Made by a program: the position numbers and the translations under genes. 64,000 nt of DNA from Betaproteobacteria bacterium (lineage in GTDB: Bacteria > Pseudomonadota > Gammaproteobacteria > Burkholderiales > Casimicrobiaceae): positions 1 to 64,000 of the forward strand of contig JADIZG010000075.1 in the NCBI GenBank assembly GCA_016704895.1. The letters are read 5' to 3'. The notes under the pieces are model-generated. The model did not search any database. It saw only the letters and a list, made by a program, of their open reading frames with translations, and was not told the DNA's origin. Positions within the stretch are counted from its first letter, which is position 1. Every line of letters begins with the position of its first letter. Positions 56,582-64,000 of the stretch are shown piece after piece.

Positions 56582-56957
56582 CGTCGCGTCGTGGCTACCG
56601 GAGGACGCCGGCCGTGGGCGGCGCGTGACGGCGAATCGCGCGGCAACGCATCCGGCTACCCGGTCGTCACGCGCGGCGATCCGGCCCCGCCGGAACGATG
56701 CGTCGTCGTCGCGCGGCGCGGCCGGACCCCGACCACGTCGGCGTTGCCGCTGTCGCACGGGCCACGACGTTTCCTTTCGCTCATCTGGCGGGCCTCCGGA
56801 CTGCGGGACTGCGCGCGAGGTCGGGCGCGTCGGGATGATGGCAGATCGGCCACCCTCCGGCATACGGCGACGCCGCCCGCCGGGCGGAACAGGCCTCCGG
56901 TCGCTTCGCCCGTCCCTGGGCTGGCGAGCCCCCCGGCGACTGGAGCATACTTCACCG
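56582..56957. other. Divergent intergenic region, kinase and metal-efflux genes
   Basis: About 375 bases with no supported gene. CATACT at 56946-56951 lies six bases before ATG 56958 and may be the -10 of a leaderless message. On the minus strand an in-frame extension of the kinase is open through here but has no protein-like character. Confidence 0.5.
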
Positions 56958-57343
56958 ATGATCGCTCGTCGCACCCTTCGCCGTCTCGTCGCGTTCGCCG
57001 CGACGCTGGCGATCGTCGGCGCCCATACCGCGGCGGCGGCCTACGCCTGCGCGCGCGGGAGCGATGCCCTGCCGTCCTCCGCTGTCGCCGCAGCGCCTTG
57101 CGTCGAGCACATGCTCGACGGGGCGGGGGTGGTGGACGGGGACGGCAACGCCAATCTCTGCGAAGTGCATTGCCAGGACGGCTCGGTCCCGGTGCCGGCG
57201 GCCGCGGCCTGCGCCCGCCGCCGGACGCCGCGCTCACCGTGGCCGCCCGGCCCGCCGCGGTGCCGGGGATGCCGGCGTCCGCCCCCGACGCGAAGGGCGC
57301 GGCGCCCCCGGCGCGTTCCCGGTACTGCCGCCTCCAGCTTTGA
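56958..57343 (+). CDS. Small secreted Cys/His protein before the efflux operon (CopL-like), frameshifted
   Basis: About 128 residues. The signal peptide LRRLVAFAATLAIVGAHTAAAA leads to AYACARGSDALP, AAPCVEHMLDG and NLCEVHCQDGSVPVP. One shift near 57210 leads to PPPDAALTVAARPAAVPG and a C-terminal SRYCRLQL. The C..H..C.VHC pattern resembles small periplasmic proteins found before copper or silver efflux genes. Metal binding is inferred. Confidence 0.5.
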
Positions 57344-57363
57344 GCCTCCGCTGACGTCGTGGA

Positions 57364-57381
57364 CCGGTGCCATCGCACCGG
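57364..57381 (+). promoter_or_regulatory. Hairpin before the efflux operon
   Basis: CCGGTGC and GCACCGG flank CATC, 21 bases after the stop of the small Cys/His protein and 28 before the cusC-like ATG. It could attenuate or separate the two messages. No T-run. Confidence 0.4.
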
Positions 57382-57408
57382 TGTCGTCCCGTGCCGTCCG
57401 GAGGTCTC

Positions 57409-58719
57409 ATGCTCGCTCGACAGGTTGCAGCTCCGACGCGTCCTCTCGCGTCGCCGTACCGGCGCCATCCGACGCCGGGCTTGCTCGTGGCGCTCGCGCT
57501 CGCGGCGCTTCCGGGCGCCCCTTTCGCACAAGTCGGCGTGCCGCTCACGCTCGCGGAAGCCGAGCGGCTCGCGCTGACCCGGTCGCCGCAGGTGGCGGCC
57601 CAGCGCGCGCTCGCGGACGCCGCTCGCGAAATGGCGTCCCCGGCCGGATCGTGGCCCGACCCCAAGCTGATCGCCGGCTTCGACAACGTCCCGACCGAGG
57701 GGGCCGATCGCTGGCGTCTCGACCGCGATCCGATGACGATGACGCGTGTCGGCCTGATGCAGGAGTTTCCTGCCGCGGAGAAACTGCGCTACAGGGCCGA
57801 GCGCGCGTCGCGGGACGCCGCGCGCAGCGACGTCGCGACGGAGGTCGCCGCGCTGGCGACCCGGCGCGAGGTCGCGGTCGCGTGGCTCGCACGCCACTAC
57901 GCGGAACGGCAGTCGCGCGCGATCGCGGCGCAGATCGACGAGGCGAGGCTCCAGCAATCGACGACCGCTGCGCTCTACGGCGCGGGGCGGGCGTCGCAGG
58001 CGGAGGTGCTCGCCGCGCGGACGACGACGATCGAACTCGCGAACCGCGCGACCGAGGCCGCGCTCGCGGGCGAGCGGGCGCGCCTCGCCCTCGCGCGGCA
58101 CGTCGGCGCCGGCGAAGCCGACCGTCCGCTCGCGCCGCCGCCGGACGTGCTCGCGCTGACGGACGCGATGGGGCACCTGACGGACGTGGCCCGGCAGCCC
58201 GAGCTCAGGCTGGCGCACGCACAGGAAGCCCTGCTCGACACCGAGGCGGACCTCGCGCGCGCCGGGCGCCTTCCGGACTGGAGCGCGGAGCTGACCTACG
58301 GCATTCGCAAAGCCGAATTCGGCAACATGGTCTCGCTGATGGTGCGCGTCGACCTGCCGTGGTCGCCGGGCACGCGGCAGGACCGCGAGCACGCGGCGAA
58401 GCTCAAGGAGCGCGACGCGGCACGCGCGCAACGGGAGGACCTCTCGCGCCTGCGCGACGCCGAGGTCCGCCAGATGCTCGCGGAATGGGAAGCGATGCGC
58501 GCGCAGGCCGCGCGTACGCGCGACGAGCTCGTTCCGCTCGCCGTGCGCCGGGTCGAGGCCGCGCTGGCCGCGTACCGGAGCGGGGCCGGGTCGCTCGCGG
58601 CGGTGCTGGAGGCGCGGCGCGCGGAGCTGGACGCGCACCTCGCGCAGATCGGTTTCGAGCAGTCGGCCGCGCGGGCCTGGGCGTGGCTGTCGACGCTGCT
58701 TCCCCGGGAGGGCGCATGA
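57409..58719 (+). CDS. cusC: Outer-membrane efflux channel, CusC/CzcC (TolC) family
   Basis: 436 residues from ATG 57409 with GGAGG seven bases upstream. A basic N-terminus and signal helix (LLVALALAALPGAPFAQ) are followed by two OEP repeats: LTLAEAERLALTRSPQVAAQRALADAA and LAPPPDVLALTD..PELRLAHAQEALLDTEADLARAGRLPDWS. Long coiled segments fit a TolC barrel. It exports metal ions across the outer membrane with the next two proteins. The ATG of the adaptor gene overlaps its stop. Confidence 0.88.
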   Translation: MLARQVAAPTRPLASPYRRHPTPGLLVALALAALPGAPFAQVGVPLTLAEAERLALTRSPQVAAQRALADAAREMASPAGSWPDPKLIAGFDNVPTEGADRWRLDRDPMTMTRVGLMQEFPAAEKLRYRAERASRDAARSDVATEVAALATRREVAVAWLARHYAERQSRAIAAQIDEARLQQSTTAALYGAGRASQAEVLAARTTTIELANRATEAALAGERARLALARHVGAGEADRPLAPPPDVLALTDAMGHLTDVARQPELRLAHAQEALLDTEADLARAGRLPDWSAELTYGIRKAEFGNMVSLMVRVDLPWSPGTRQDREHAAKLKERDAARAQREDLSRLRDAEVRQMLAEWEAMRAQAARTRDELVPLAVRRVEAALAAYRSGAGSLAAVLEARRAELDAHLAQIGFEQSAARAWAWLSTLLPREGA

Positions 58720-60290
58720 AAGCGAATCGTCAACACGGCGCGGCGACGCGCTGGGCCGTGCTCGCGCTGACCGTTGCGGCACTCGCGGGCGTCGGAGGCT
58801 ATCTGCTCGGCAAGCGCCAGGCGCACGCGCCCGAGAACGTTGCGGCGATGCCGTCGGATCCGGGGGCCGGCGCGGTGCTCTCCGACGCGAGCGGCCGGCG
58901 CGTGCTGTACTGGCACGATCCGATGGTGCCCGGACAGAAGTTCGACAAGCCGGGCAAGAGCCCGTTCATGGACATGCAGCTCGTGCCGGTCTACGCGGAC
59001 GCCGCGGCGGACGAAGGGAGCGTTTCGGTGAGCCCGCGGCTCGCGCAGAGCTTCGGTGTCCGCACCGTCGAGGCGCGGTCCGGCAGCTTGGAGACGGGCT
59101 TTCGCGCGACGGGCGCGGTCGCGGTCGACGAGCGCACGCTGACCGGCGTCCAGTCGCGCGTGCAGGGCTTCGTCGAGCGGCTGCACGTCCGGGCGACCTA
59201 CGATCCGGTGCGCGAAGGCCAGCCCGTCGCCGACCTGTTCGTCCCCGAGTGGGTCGCCGCCCAGGAGGAGCTGCTCGCGCTGAAGGCGAGCGCCGCCGCG
59301 CGCGACACTGCGCTCGTCGACGCCGCACGGAACCGACTTCGCCTGCTCGGCATGCCCGACGCGGAGGTCGCGCGCGTCGAGCGCGAAGCGAAGAGCTCGG
59401 GACGCGTGACGGTGACCTCGCCGGTGTCCGGCATCGTCTGGGAGATCGGCGCACGCGACGGCATGGCGGTGATGCCGGGGACCAACCTCGTTCGCATCGC
59501 CGGCCTCGCGAGCGTCTGGGTGATCGCCGAGGTGCCGGAGGCGCAGGCGGGGCTCGTGGTCGCGGGCGTGCCGGTGGAGGTGCGCGCGGCGACGGCGCCC
59601 GATCGGGTGTTGCGCGGCACCGTGCAGGCGCTGCTCCCCGACGTCAATGCGGCGACGCGCACCGTCCGGGCCCGGATCGTGCTCGCGAATCCGGGCGGTG
59701 CCCTCAAGCCCGGCATGTACGCGACGGTCGCGTTCGCGGGCGCGACGTCGGCCGCCTCCGTTCTGGTGCCCTCCGAGGCGGTCATTCGCACCGGCACGCG
59801 CGACGTGGTCATCGTCGTGTCGGGGGAGGGCCGCTACGCGCCGGTCGACGTCGAGGTGGGCCGCGAATCGGGCGACCTGACCGAGATTCGCCGCGGCGTC
59901 GCCGCGGGGACGCACGTCGTCGCCTCGGGTCAGTTCCTGATCGACTCGGAGGCGAGTCTGCGCGGCGTGCTCGCCCGCATGAACGCGGGCGCCGCGCCGT
60001 CGGCCGATCCGCACGCGGGGCACCGAGCGGCCCCGGCGGCGCCGCCCGCCGTTTCGCACCGCGCCACCGGCGTCGTGCGCGACGTCGACGGCGCCGACGT
60101 GTTCATCCAGCACGGGCCGATCCCGAGCGCCGGCATGGGCGGCATGACGATGGGGTTCAAGGCGCCCGCGGGCGGGCTGCCCGCCGACGTGAAGACGGGG
60201 ACGCCGGTCGACTTCGCGTTCACCATCACGCCGCAGGGCGAGTTCGCGCTGAGCTCGATCGCGCCTGCGCCGCCGGGAGCCCGGCAGTGA
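58716..60290 (+). CDS. cusB: RND efflux adaptor with heavy-metal-binding and CusF-like domains
   Basis: 524 residues. Membrane anchor at 13-32. A heavy-metal-binding domain near 60-90 (YWHDPMVPGQKFDKPGKSPF, then MDMQLVPVY), then hairpin, lipoyl and barrel parts (VQSRVQGFVERLHV; TSPVSGIVWEIG; GMYATVAF). A His/Ala linker (DPHAGHRAAPAA) leads to a fused C-terminal CusF-type domain with HGPIPSAGMGGMTMGFK. The Met-rich motif favours Cu(I)/Ag(I). Overlaps its neighbours at both ends (ATGA, GTGA). Confidence 0.9.
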   Translation: MKANRQHGAATRWAVLALTVAALAGVGGYLLGKRQAHAPENVAAMPSDPGAGAVLSDASGRRVLYWHDPMVPGQKFDKPGKSPFMDMQLVPVYADAAADEGSVSVSPRLAQSFGVRTVEARSGSLETGFRATGAVAVDERTLTGVQSRVQGFVERLHVRATYDPVREGQPVADLFVPEWVAAQEELLALKASAAARDTALVDAARNRLRLLGMPDAEVARVEREAKSSGRVTVTSPVSGIVWEIGARDGMAVMPGTNLVRIAGLASVWVIAEVPEAQAGLVVAGVPVEVRAATAPDRVLRGTVQALLPDVNAATRTVRARIVLANPGGALKPGMYATVAFAGATSAASVLVPSEAVIRTGTRDVVIVVSGEGRYAPVDVEVGRESGDLTEIRRGVAAGTHVVASGQFLIDSEASLRGVLARMNAGAAPSADPHAGHRAAPAAPPAVSHRATGVVRDVDGADVFIQHGPIPSAGMGGMTMGFKAPAGGLPADVKTGTPVDFAFTITPQGEFALSSIAPAPPGARQ

Positions 60291-63200
60291 TCGCCGCGGT
60301 GATCCGCTGGTCGGTCGCCAACCGGCTCCTCGTGCTTCTCGCGGCCGCGATGGTCGCGGTCGCCGGCGTGTGGTCGGTCAGGCAGACGCCGCTCGACGCG
60401 ATCCCCGACCTCTCCGACGTCCAGGTGATCATCCGCACGACCTGGCCGGGCCAGGCGCCGCAGATCGTCGAGGACCAGGTCACGTATCCGCTGACGACGA
60501 CGATGCTGTCGGTGCCGGGCGCGAAGGTCGTGCGCGGCTACTCGTTCTTCGGCGATTCGTTCGTCTACGTGCTGTTCGAGGACGGCACCGACCTCTACTT
60601 CGCGCGCTCCCGCGTGCTCGAGTACCTGAACCAGGTCCAGGGCCGGCTGCCGCCGGGGGCGAGGCCGGCGCTCGGTCCCGACGCCACCGGCGTGGGCTGG
60701 ATCTACGAGTACGCGCTCGTCGACCGCACCGGCCGCAACGACCTGTCGCAATTGCGCGCGCTGCAGGACTGGTTCCTCAAGTACGAGCTGAAGACGGTGC
60801 CCGACGTCGCCGAGGTGGCGACCGTCGGCGGCATGGTCAGGCAGTACCAGGTGGTTCTCGATCCCGCGCGGCTCAAGGCCTACGCGCTGCCGGTGTCGAA
60901 GGTCGTGGCGGCGATCCGCGACGCGAACCGCGAGTTCGGCGGCTCGGTCGTCGAGCTCGCGGAGGCCGAGTACATGGTGCGCGTGCGCGGGTACCTGCGA
61001 ACGCTCGACGACTTTCGCCGGATCCCGGTCAAGGTCGACGCGGGCGGCACCCCCGTCCTGCTCTCCGACGTCGCGCGCATCCAGGTCGGTCCCGAGATGC
61101 GGCGCGGCATCGCCGAGCTCGACGGCGAGGGTGAGGTCGTGGGGGGCATCGTCGTGCTGCGTTCGGGAAAGAACGCGCTGCGCGCGATCGAGGCGGTCAA
61201 GGCGAAGCTCGAAGCGCTGAAGCCGGGCCTGCCGCCCGGCGTGGAGATCGTCGAGACCTACGATCGTTCCGCGCTGATCGAGGGCGCGGTCGCGAACCTC
61301 ACCCGCAAGCTGATCGAGGAATTCGCCGTCGTGGCCCTCGTCTGCCTCGTCTTCCTGCTCCACATGCGCTCGGCGCTCGTCGCCGTCGTCTCGCTGCCGC
61401 TGGGCATCCTGGCCGCGTTCGTCGTGATGCGCGCGCAGGGCGTGAACGCGAACATCATGTCGCTCGGCGGCATCGCGATCGCGATCGGCGCGATGGTCGA
61501 CGCGGCGATCGTGATGATCGAGAACGCGCACCGCAAGCTCGAGGCGTGGCGACACGAGCACGGCGGCGATCCGCCGTCCGCCGCGCGCTGGAAGCTCGTC
61601 GTCGACGCGTCGGTCGAGGTCGGTCCGGCGCTGTTCGTCAGCCTGCTGATCATCACGCTGTCGTTCGTGCCGGTGTTCGCGCTCGAGGCGCAGGCGGGAA
61701 GGATGTTCAAGCCGCTCGCGTACACGAAGACCTACGCGATGGCCGCGGCCGCCGCGCTGGCGATCACGCTGGTGCCCGTGCTGATGGGGTACGTGATCCG
61801 CGGCCGCATCCCGGGCGAGCAGGCGAATCCGATCGTCCGGTGGCTCACGGTCGCCTACCGGCCGCAGCTGCGCTGGGCGTTGCGCTGGCCGAAGTCGACG
61901 ATCGCGCTCGCGGCCCTCGCGCTGGCGGCCACCGCGTATCCGGTGTCGCGGCTGGGCGGCGAGTTCATGCCACCGCTGGACGAGGGGGACCTGCTGTACA
62001 TGCCGACGGCCTTGCCGGGATTGTCGGCGGCCAAGGCCGCCGAGCTCCTGCAGCTCACCGACCGGATGATCAAGTCGGTGCCCGAGGTCGATCGCGTGTT
62101 CGGCAAGGTCGGGCGCGCGGAAACCGCGACCGACCCGGCGCCGCTCGAGATGATCGAGACGACGATCCGGTTCAAGCCCCGCGATCAGTGGCGGCCGGGG
62201 ATGACGACCGCGAAGCTGGTCGACGAGCTCGACCGCACGGTGCGCGTGCCCGGCCTGTCGAACATCTGGGTGCCCCCGATCCGCAACCGCATCGACATGC
62301 TCGCGACCGGCATCAAGAGCCCGATCGGCGTCAAGGTCGCGGGGACCGACCTCGCGGAAGTCAATCGGCTGACGCGCGCCATCGAGCGGGTGGCCCGCGA
62401 CGTGCCGGGCGTCGCCTCGGCGCTCGCCGAGCGGCTCGAGGGCGGGCGCTACCTCGACGTCACGATCGACCGCGCGGCCGCCGCGCGCTACGGCATGAGC
62501 ATCGTCGAGATCCAGGACGTGATCGCCGCCGCGGTCGGCGGCGAGAACATCGGCGAGACGGTCGAGGGTCTCGCGCGCTTTCCGATCAGCGTGCGCTATC
62601 CGCGCGAGCTGCGCGACTCGGTCGACGAGATCCGCATGCTGCCGATCGTCACCGACTCGGGCGCCCAGATCGCGTTGTCTGCGGTCGCGAGCGTGCGCAT
62701 CGTCGACGGCCCGCCGATGCTGCGCAGCGAGAACGCGCGCCTGTCGGGCTGGGTGTACGTCGACGCGCGCGGCCGCGACCTCGTGTCGGTCGTCCGCGAT
62801 CTTCAGGAGGCGGTCCTGCGCGAGGTCGACCTGCCCGCGGGCTACTCGGTGTCGTGGTCGGGCCAGTTCGAGTACCTCGAGCGGGCGAGGGCGCGCCTCG
62901 CCTACGTGGTGCCGTTCACGCTGCTCGTGATCCTCGTGCTGCTGTACCTGGCGTTCGGCCGGTTCGACGAGGCGCTGGTCGTCATGCTGGCCGTGCCGTT
63001 CGCGCTGGTCGGTGGCTACTGGCTGCTGTGGGCGCTCGGCTACTCGACCTCCGTCGCGACGGCGATCGGCTTCATCGCGCTCGCGGGGGTCGCCGCGGAG
63101 TTCGGCGTCGTGATGCTGATCTACCTGAGGCAGGCGTGGGAGGCGCGCCTCGCGGCCGGCGCGCCCCCGACCGAGGCGCTGCTGCGCGAGGCGATCGAGG

Positions 63201-63511
63201 AGGGCGCGGTGCTGCGGGTCCGGCCCAAGGCCATGACCGTCGCGGTCATCATGGCGGGGCTGCTGCCGATCATGCTCGGGGGGCGGGGTCGGGGCGGAGG
63301 TCATGCAGCGCATCGCGGCGCCGATGGTCGGCGGCATGATCACGGCGCCGCTGCTCTCGATGCTCGTGATTCCGGCGGCCTACCTGCTGCTGAGGCGGCG
63401 CGGCCTGCCCGCACGGTGCCCGCGAGCGCTGCCGGGCCGGAGACGGGCCCCGCGGCGGCGGCCGTGCGATCCGGGCCCCGGGGGGCGCGCCTCGGAGGCC
63501 TCACCCCGTGA
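60287..63511 (+). CDS. cusA: Heavy-metal RND efflux pump, CusA/CzcA family, frameshifted at the end
   Basis: About 1070 residues from GTG 60287. N-terminal helix VANRLLVLLAAAMVAVAGVW, then TPLDAIPDLSDVQVIIRTTWPGQAP, a hallmark of HME pumps. Helix 4 has GGIAIAIGAMVDAAIVMIEN with the proton-relay Asp. Duplicated RND halves continue to LLPIMLGG, where one extra base near 63282 shifts the frame. The other frame gives AEVMQRIAAPMVGGMITAPL and LSMLVIPAAYLLLRRRG, the expected last helix. The end point is uncertain: the starting frame stops at 63511, overlapping the convergent puuE-like gene. Confidence 0.9.
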   Translation: MIAAVIRWSVANRLLVLLAAAMVAVAGVWSVRQTPLDAIPDLSDVQVIIRTTWPGQAPQIVEDQVTYPLTTTMLSVPGAKVVRGYSFFGDSFVYVLFEDGTDLYFARSRVLEYLNQVQGRLPPGARPALGPDATGVGWIYEYALVDRTGRNDLSQLRALQDWFLKYELKTVPDVAEVATVGGMVRQYQVVLDPARLKAYALPVSKVVAAIRDANREFGGSVVELAEAEYMVRVRGYLRTLDDFRRIPVKVDAGGTPVLLSDVARIQVGPEMRRGIAELDGEGEVVGGIVVLRSGKNALRAIEAVKAKLEALKPGLPPGVEIVETYDRSALIEGAVANLTRKLIEEFAVVALVCLVFLLHMRSALVAVVSLPLGILAAFVVMRAQGVNANIMSLGGIAIAIGAMVDAAIVMIENAHRKLEAWRHEHGGDPPSAARWKLVVDASVEVGPALFVSLLIITLSFVPVFALEAQAGRMFKPLAYTKTYAMAAAAALAITLVPVLMGYVIRGRIPGEQANPIVRWLTVAYRPQLRWALRWPKSTIALAALALAATAYPVSRLGGEFMPPLDEGDLLYMPTALPGLSAAKAAELLQLTDRMIKSVPEVDRVFGKVGRAETATDPAPLEMIETTIRFKPRDQWRPGMTTAKLVDELDRTVRVPGLSNIWVPPIRNRIDMLATGIKSPIGVKVAGTDLAEVNRLTRAIERVARDVPGVASALAERLEGGRYLDVTIDRAAAARYGMSIVEIQDVIAAAVGGENIGETVEGLARFPISVRYPRELRDSVDEIRMLPIVTDSGAQIALSAVASVRIVDGPPMLRSENARLSGWVYVDARGRDLVSVVRDLQEAVLREVDLPAGYSVSWSGQFEYLERARARLAYVVPFTLLVILVLLYLAFGRFDEALVVMLAVPFALVGGYWLLWALGYSTSVATAIGFIALAGVAAEFGVVMLIYLRQAWEARLAAGAPPTEALLREAIEEGAVLRVRPKAMTVAVIMAGLLPIMLGGRGRGGGHAAHRGADGRRHDHGAAALDARDSGGLPAAEAARPARTVPASAAGPETGPAAAAVRSGPRGARLGGLTP

Positions 63512-64000
63512 ACGGGTGCGTCGCGATCCAGTGCCTCGCGACGTCGATGCGGCGCGCGAACCAGACGCCCTCGTGCGAGCGCGCGTGGTCGACGAAGCGC
63601 GCGAGCGCGGCCAGCCGCGCCGGCCGGCCGGCGATCCGGCAGTGCAGGCCGACCGACAGCATCTTCGGCCGGTCGAGGCCCGCGGGGTCCCCCTCCGCAT
63701 AGAGCGTGTCGAACGCGTCGCGCAGGTACGCGTAGAACTGGTCGCCGCTGTTGAAGCCCTGCGGCGTCGCGAAGCGCATGTCGTTCGTGTCGAGCGTGTA
63801 CGGGACGACGAGGTGGGGCACGCGGCCTCGCGAGCACGCGACCTCGGTCCAGTACGGGAGGTCGTCCGCGTAGCTGTCGGCATCGTAGACGAAGCCGCCG
63901 TGCTCGACGACGAGCCGGCGCGTCGCAGGGCTGTCGCGCCCCGTGTACCAGCCCTCCGGCGGCCTGCCGGTGAGGCGCACGATCGCGTCGACCGCGCGCT
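63501..64000 (-). CDS. puuE: PuuE-type allantoinase / polysaccharide deacetylase, partial
   Basis: The C-terminal 166 residues are inside the window; the N-terminal part lies beyond position 64000. GWYTGRDSPATRRLVVEHGGFVYDADSYADDLPYW is the signature of the PuuE branch of the carbohydrate esterase 4 fold, and SVGLHCRIAGRPARLAALARF is also typical. The family opens the allantoin ring in purine breakdown. The stop is at 63501. Confidence 0.85.
   Translation of the reverse strand, partial: RAVDAIVRLTGRPPEGWYTGRDSPATRRLVVEHGGFVYDADSYADDLPYWTEVACSRGRVPHLVVPYTLDTNDMRFATPQGFNSGDQFYAYLRDAFDTLYAEGDPAGLDRPKMLSVGLHCRIAGRPARLAALARFVDHARSHEGVWFARRIDVARHWIATHPFTG

Noticed and set aside
56656..56782. Short minus-strand ORF beginning SERKRRGPCDSG upstream of the kinase
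   Set aside because: Only about 40 residues, no protein-like features and no homology recognised. A Shine-Dalgarno-like AAGGAAACG is present but not enough to call a gene.
59930..63343. A 1137-codon minus-strand frame opposite cusB-cusA
   Set aside because: Low-complexity Arg/Asp/His-rich shadow; the efflux genes on the plus strand are unmistakable.

Overview
The window is GC-rich (about 70 percent by eye) bacterial chromosomal DNA with compact operons. The gene content and closest protein look-alikes (complete paa cluster, pobA, hmgA, a KorC-KorA-KorB set like that of Thauera/Azoarcus, SenB-SelD, HME-type metal efflux) suggest a free-living, aromatic-degrading betaproteobacterium. That taxonomic call is inference. 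No rRNA, tRNA, CRISPR array, integrase or transposase was recognised.

Layout. 1-4.9 kb: an outer-membrane protein, an AraC-family regulator and a secreted repeat-like protein, all broken by many single-base frameshifts, then a rho-independent terminator and a cluster of REP-like palindromes. 4.9-8.8 kb: one giant signalling protein (tandem cyclase domains, AAA-type ATPase, TPR) laid out like the soluble adenylyl cyclase family. 8.9-14.2 kb: a stand-alone adenylation-carrier protein, pobA, a MliC-like lipoprotein, an inositol-monophosphatase-family enzyme and a 2H phosphoesterase. 14.3-18.3 kb: a four-gene ABC importer. 18.4-20.9 kb: kbp, a phosphoribosyltransferase, a hydrolase and a small acidic protein.

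20.8-38.3 kb is the metabolic core: paaX divergent from paaABCDE-N-G-H-I-K. It is followed on the same strand by a 4-hydroxybenzoyl-CoA-type thioesterase, a metallo-beta-lactamase-fold protein, a probable 3-hydroxyphenylacetate 6-hydroxylase pair (mhaA-mhaB), hmgA, an enoyl-CoA hydratase and paaF. Phenylacetate would be activated by PaaK, epoxidised by PaaABCDE, isomerised and opened by PaaG/PaaN and finished by PaaF/PaaH. 3-Hydroxyphenylacetate would go through homogentisate. A thiolase (PaaJ) and the enzymes after HmgA are not in the window.

38.3-46.4 kb: two lipoproteins, a small lipoprotein coupled to an IclR regulator, an unrecognised periplasmic protein, nei, and a senB-selD-small membrane protein operon (selenosugar synthesis) without senA. 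46.8-51.6 kb: korC-korA-korB, a NAD(P)-linked 2-oxoacid:ferredoxin oxidoreductase. 51.6-56.6 kb: a three-GAF histidine kinase, a single-domain receiver and a receiver-cyclase in one operon. 57-63.5 kb: a small Cys/His protein and a cusCBA-like metal efflux operon. The window ends inside a puuE-like gene.

Single-base frameshifts occur in at least fifteen otherwise well-conserved genes, several in G/C runs. I read most of them as sequence or assembly errors, so frameshifted genes are given as one CDS with the break noted.
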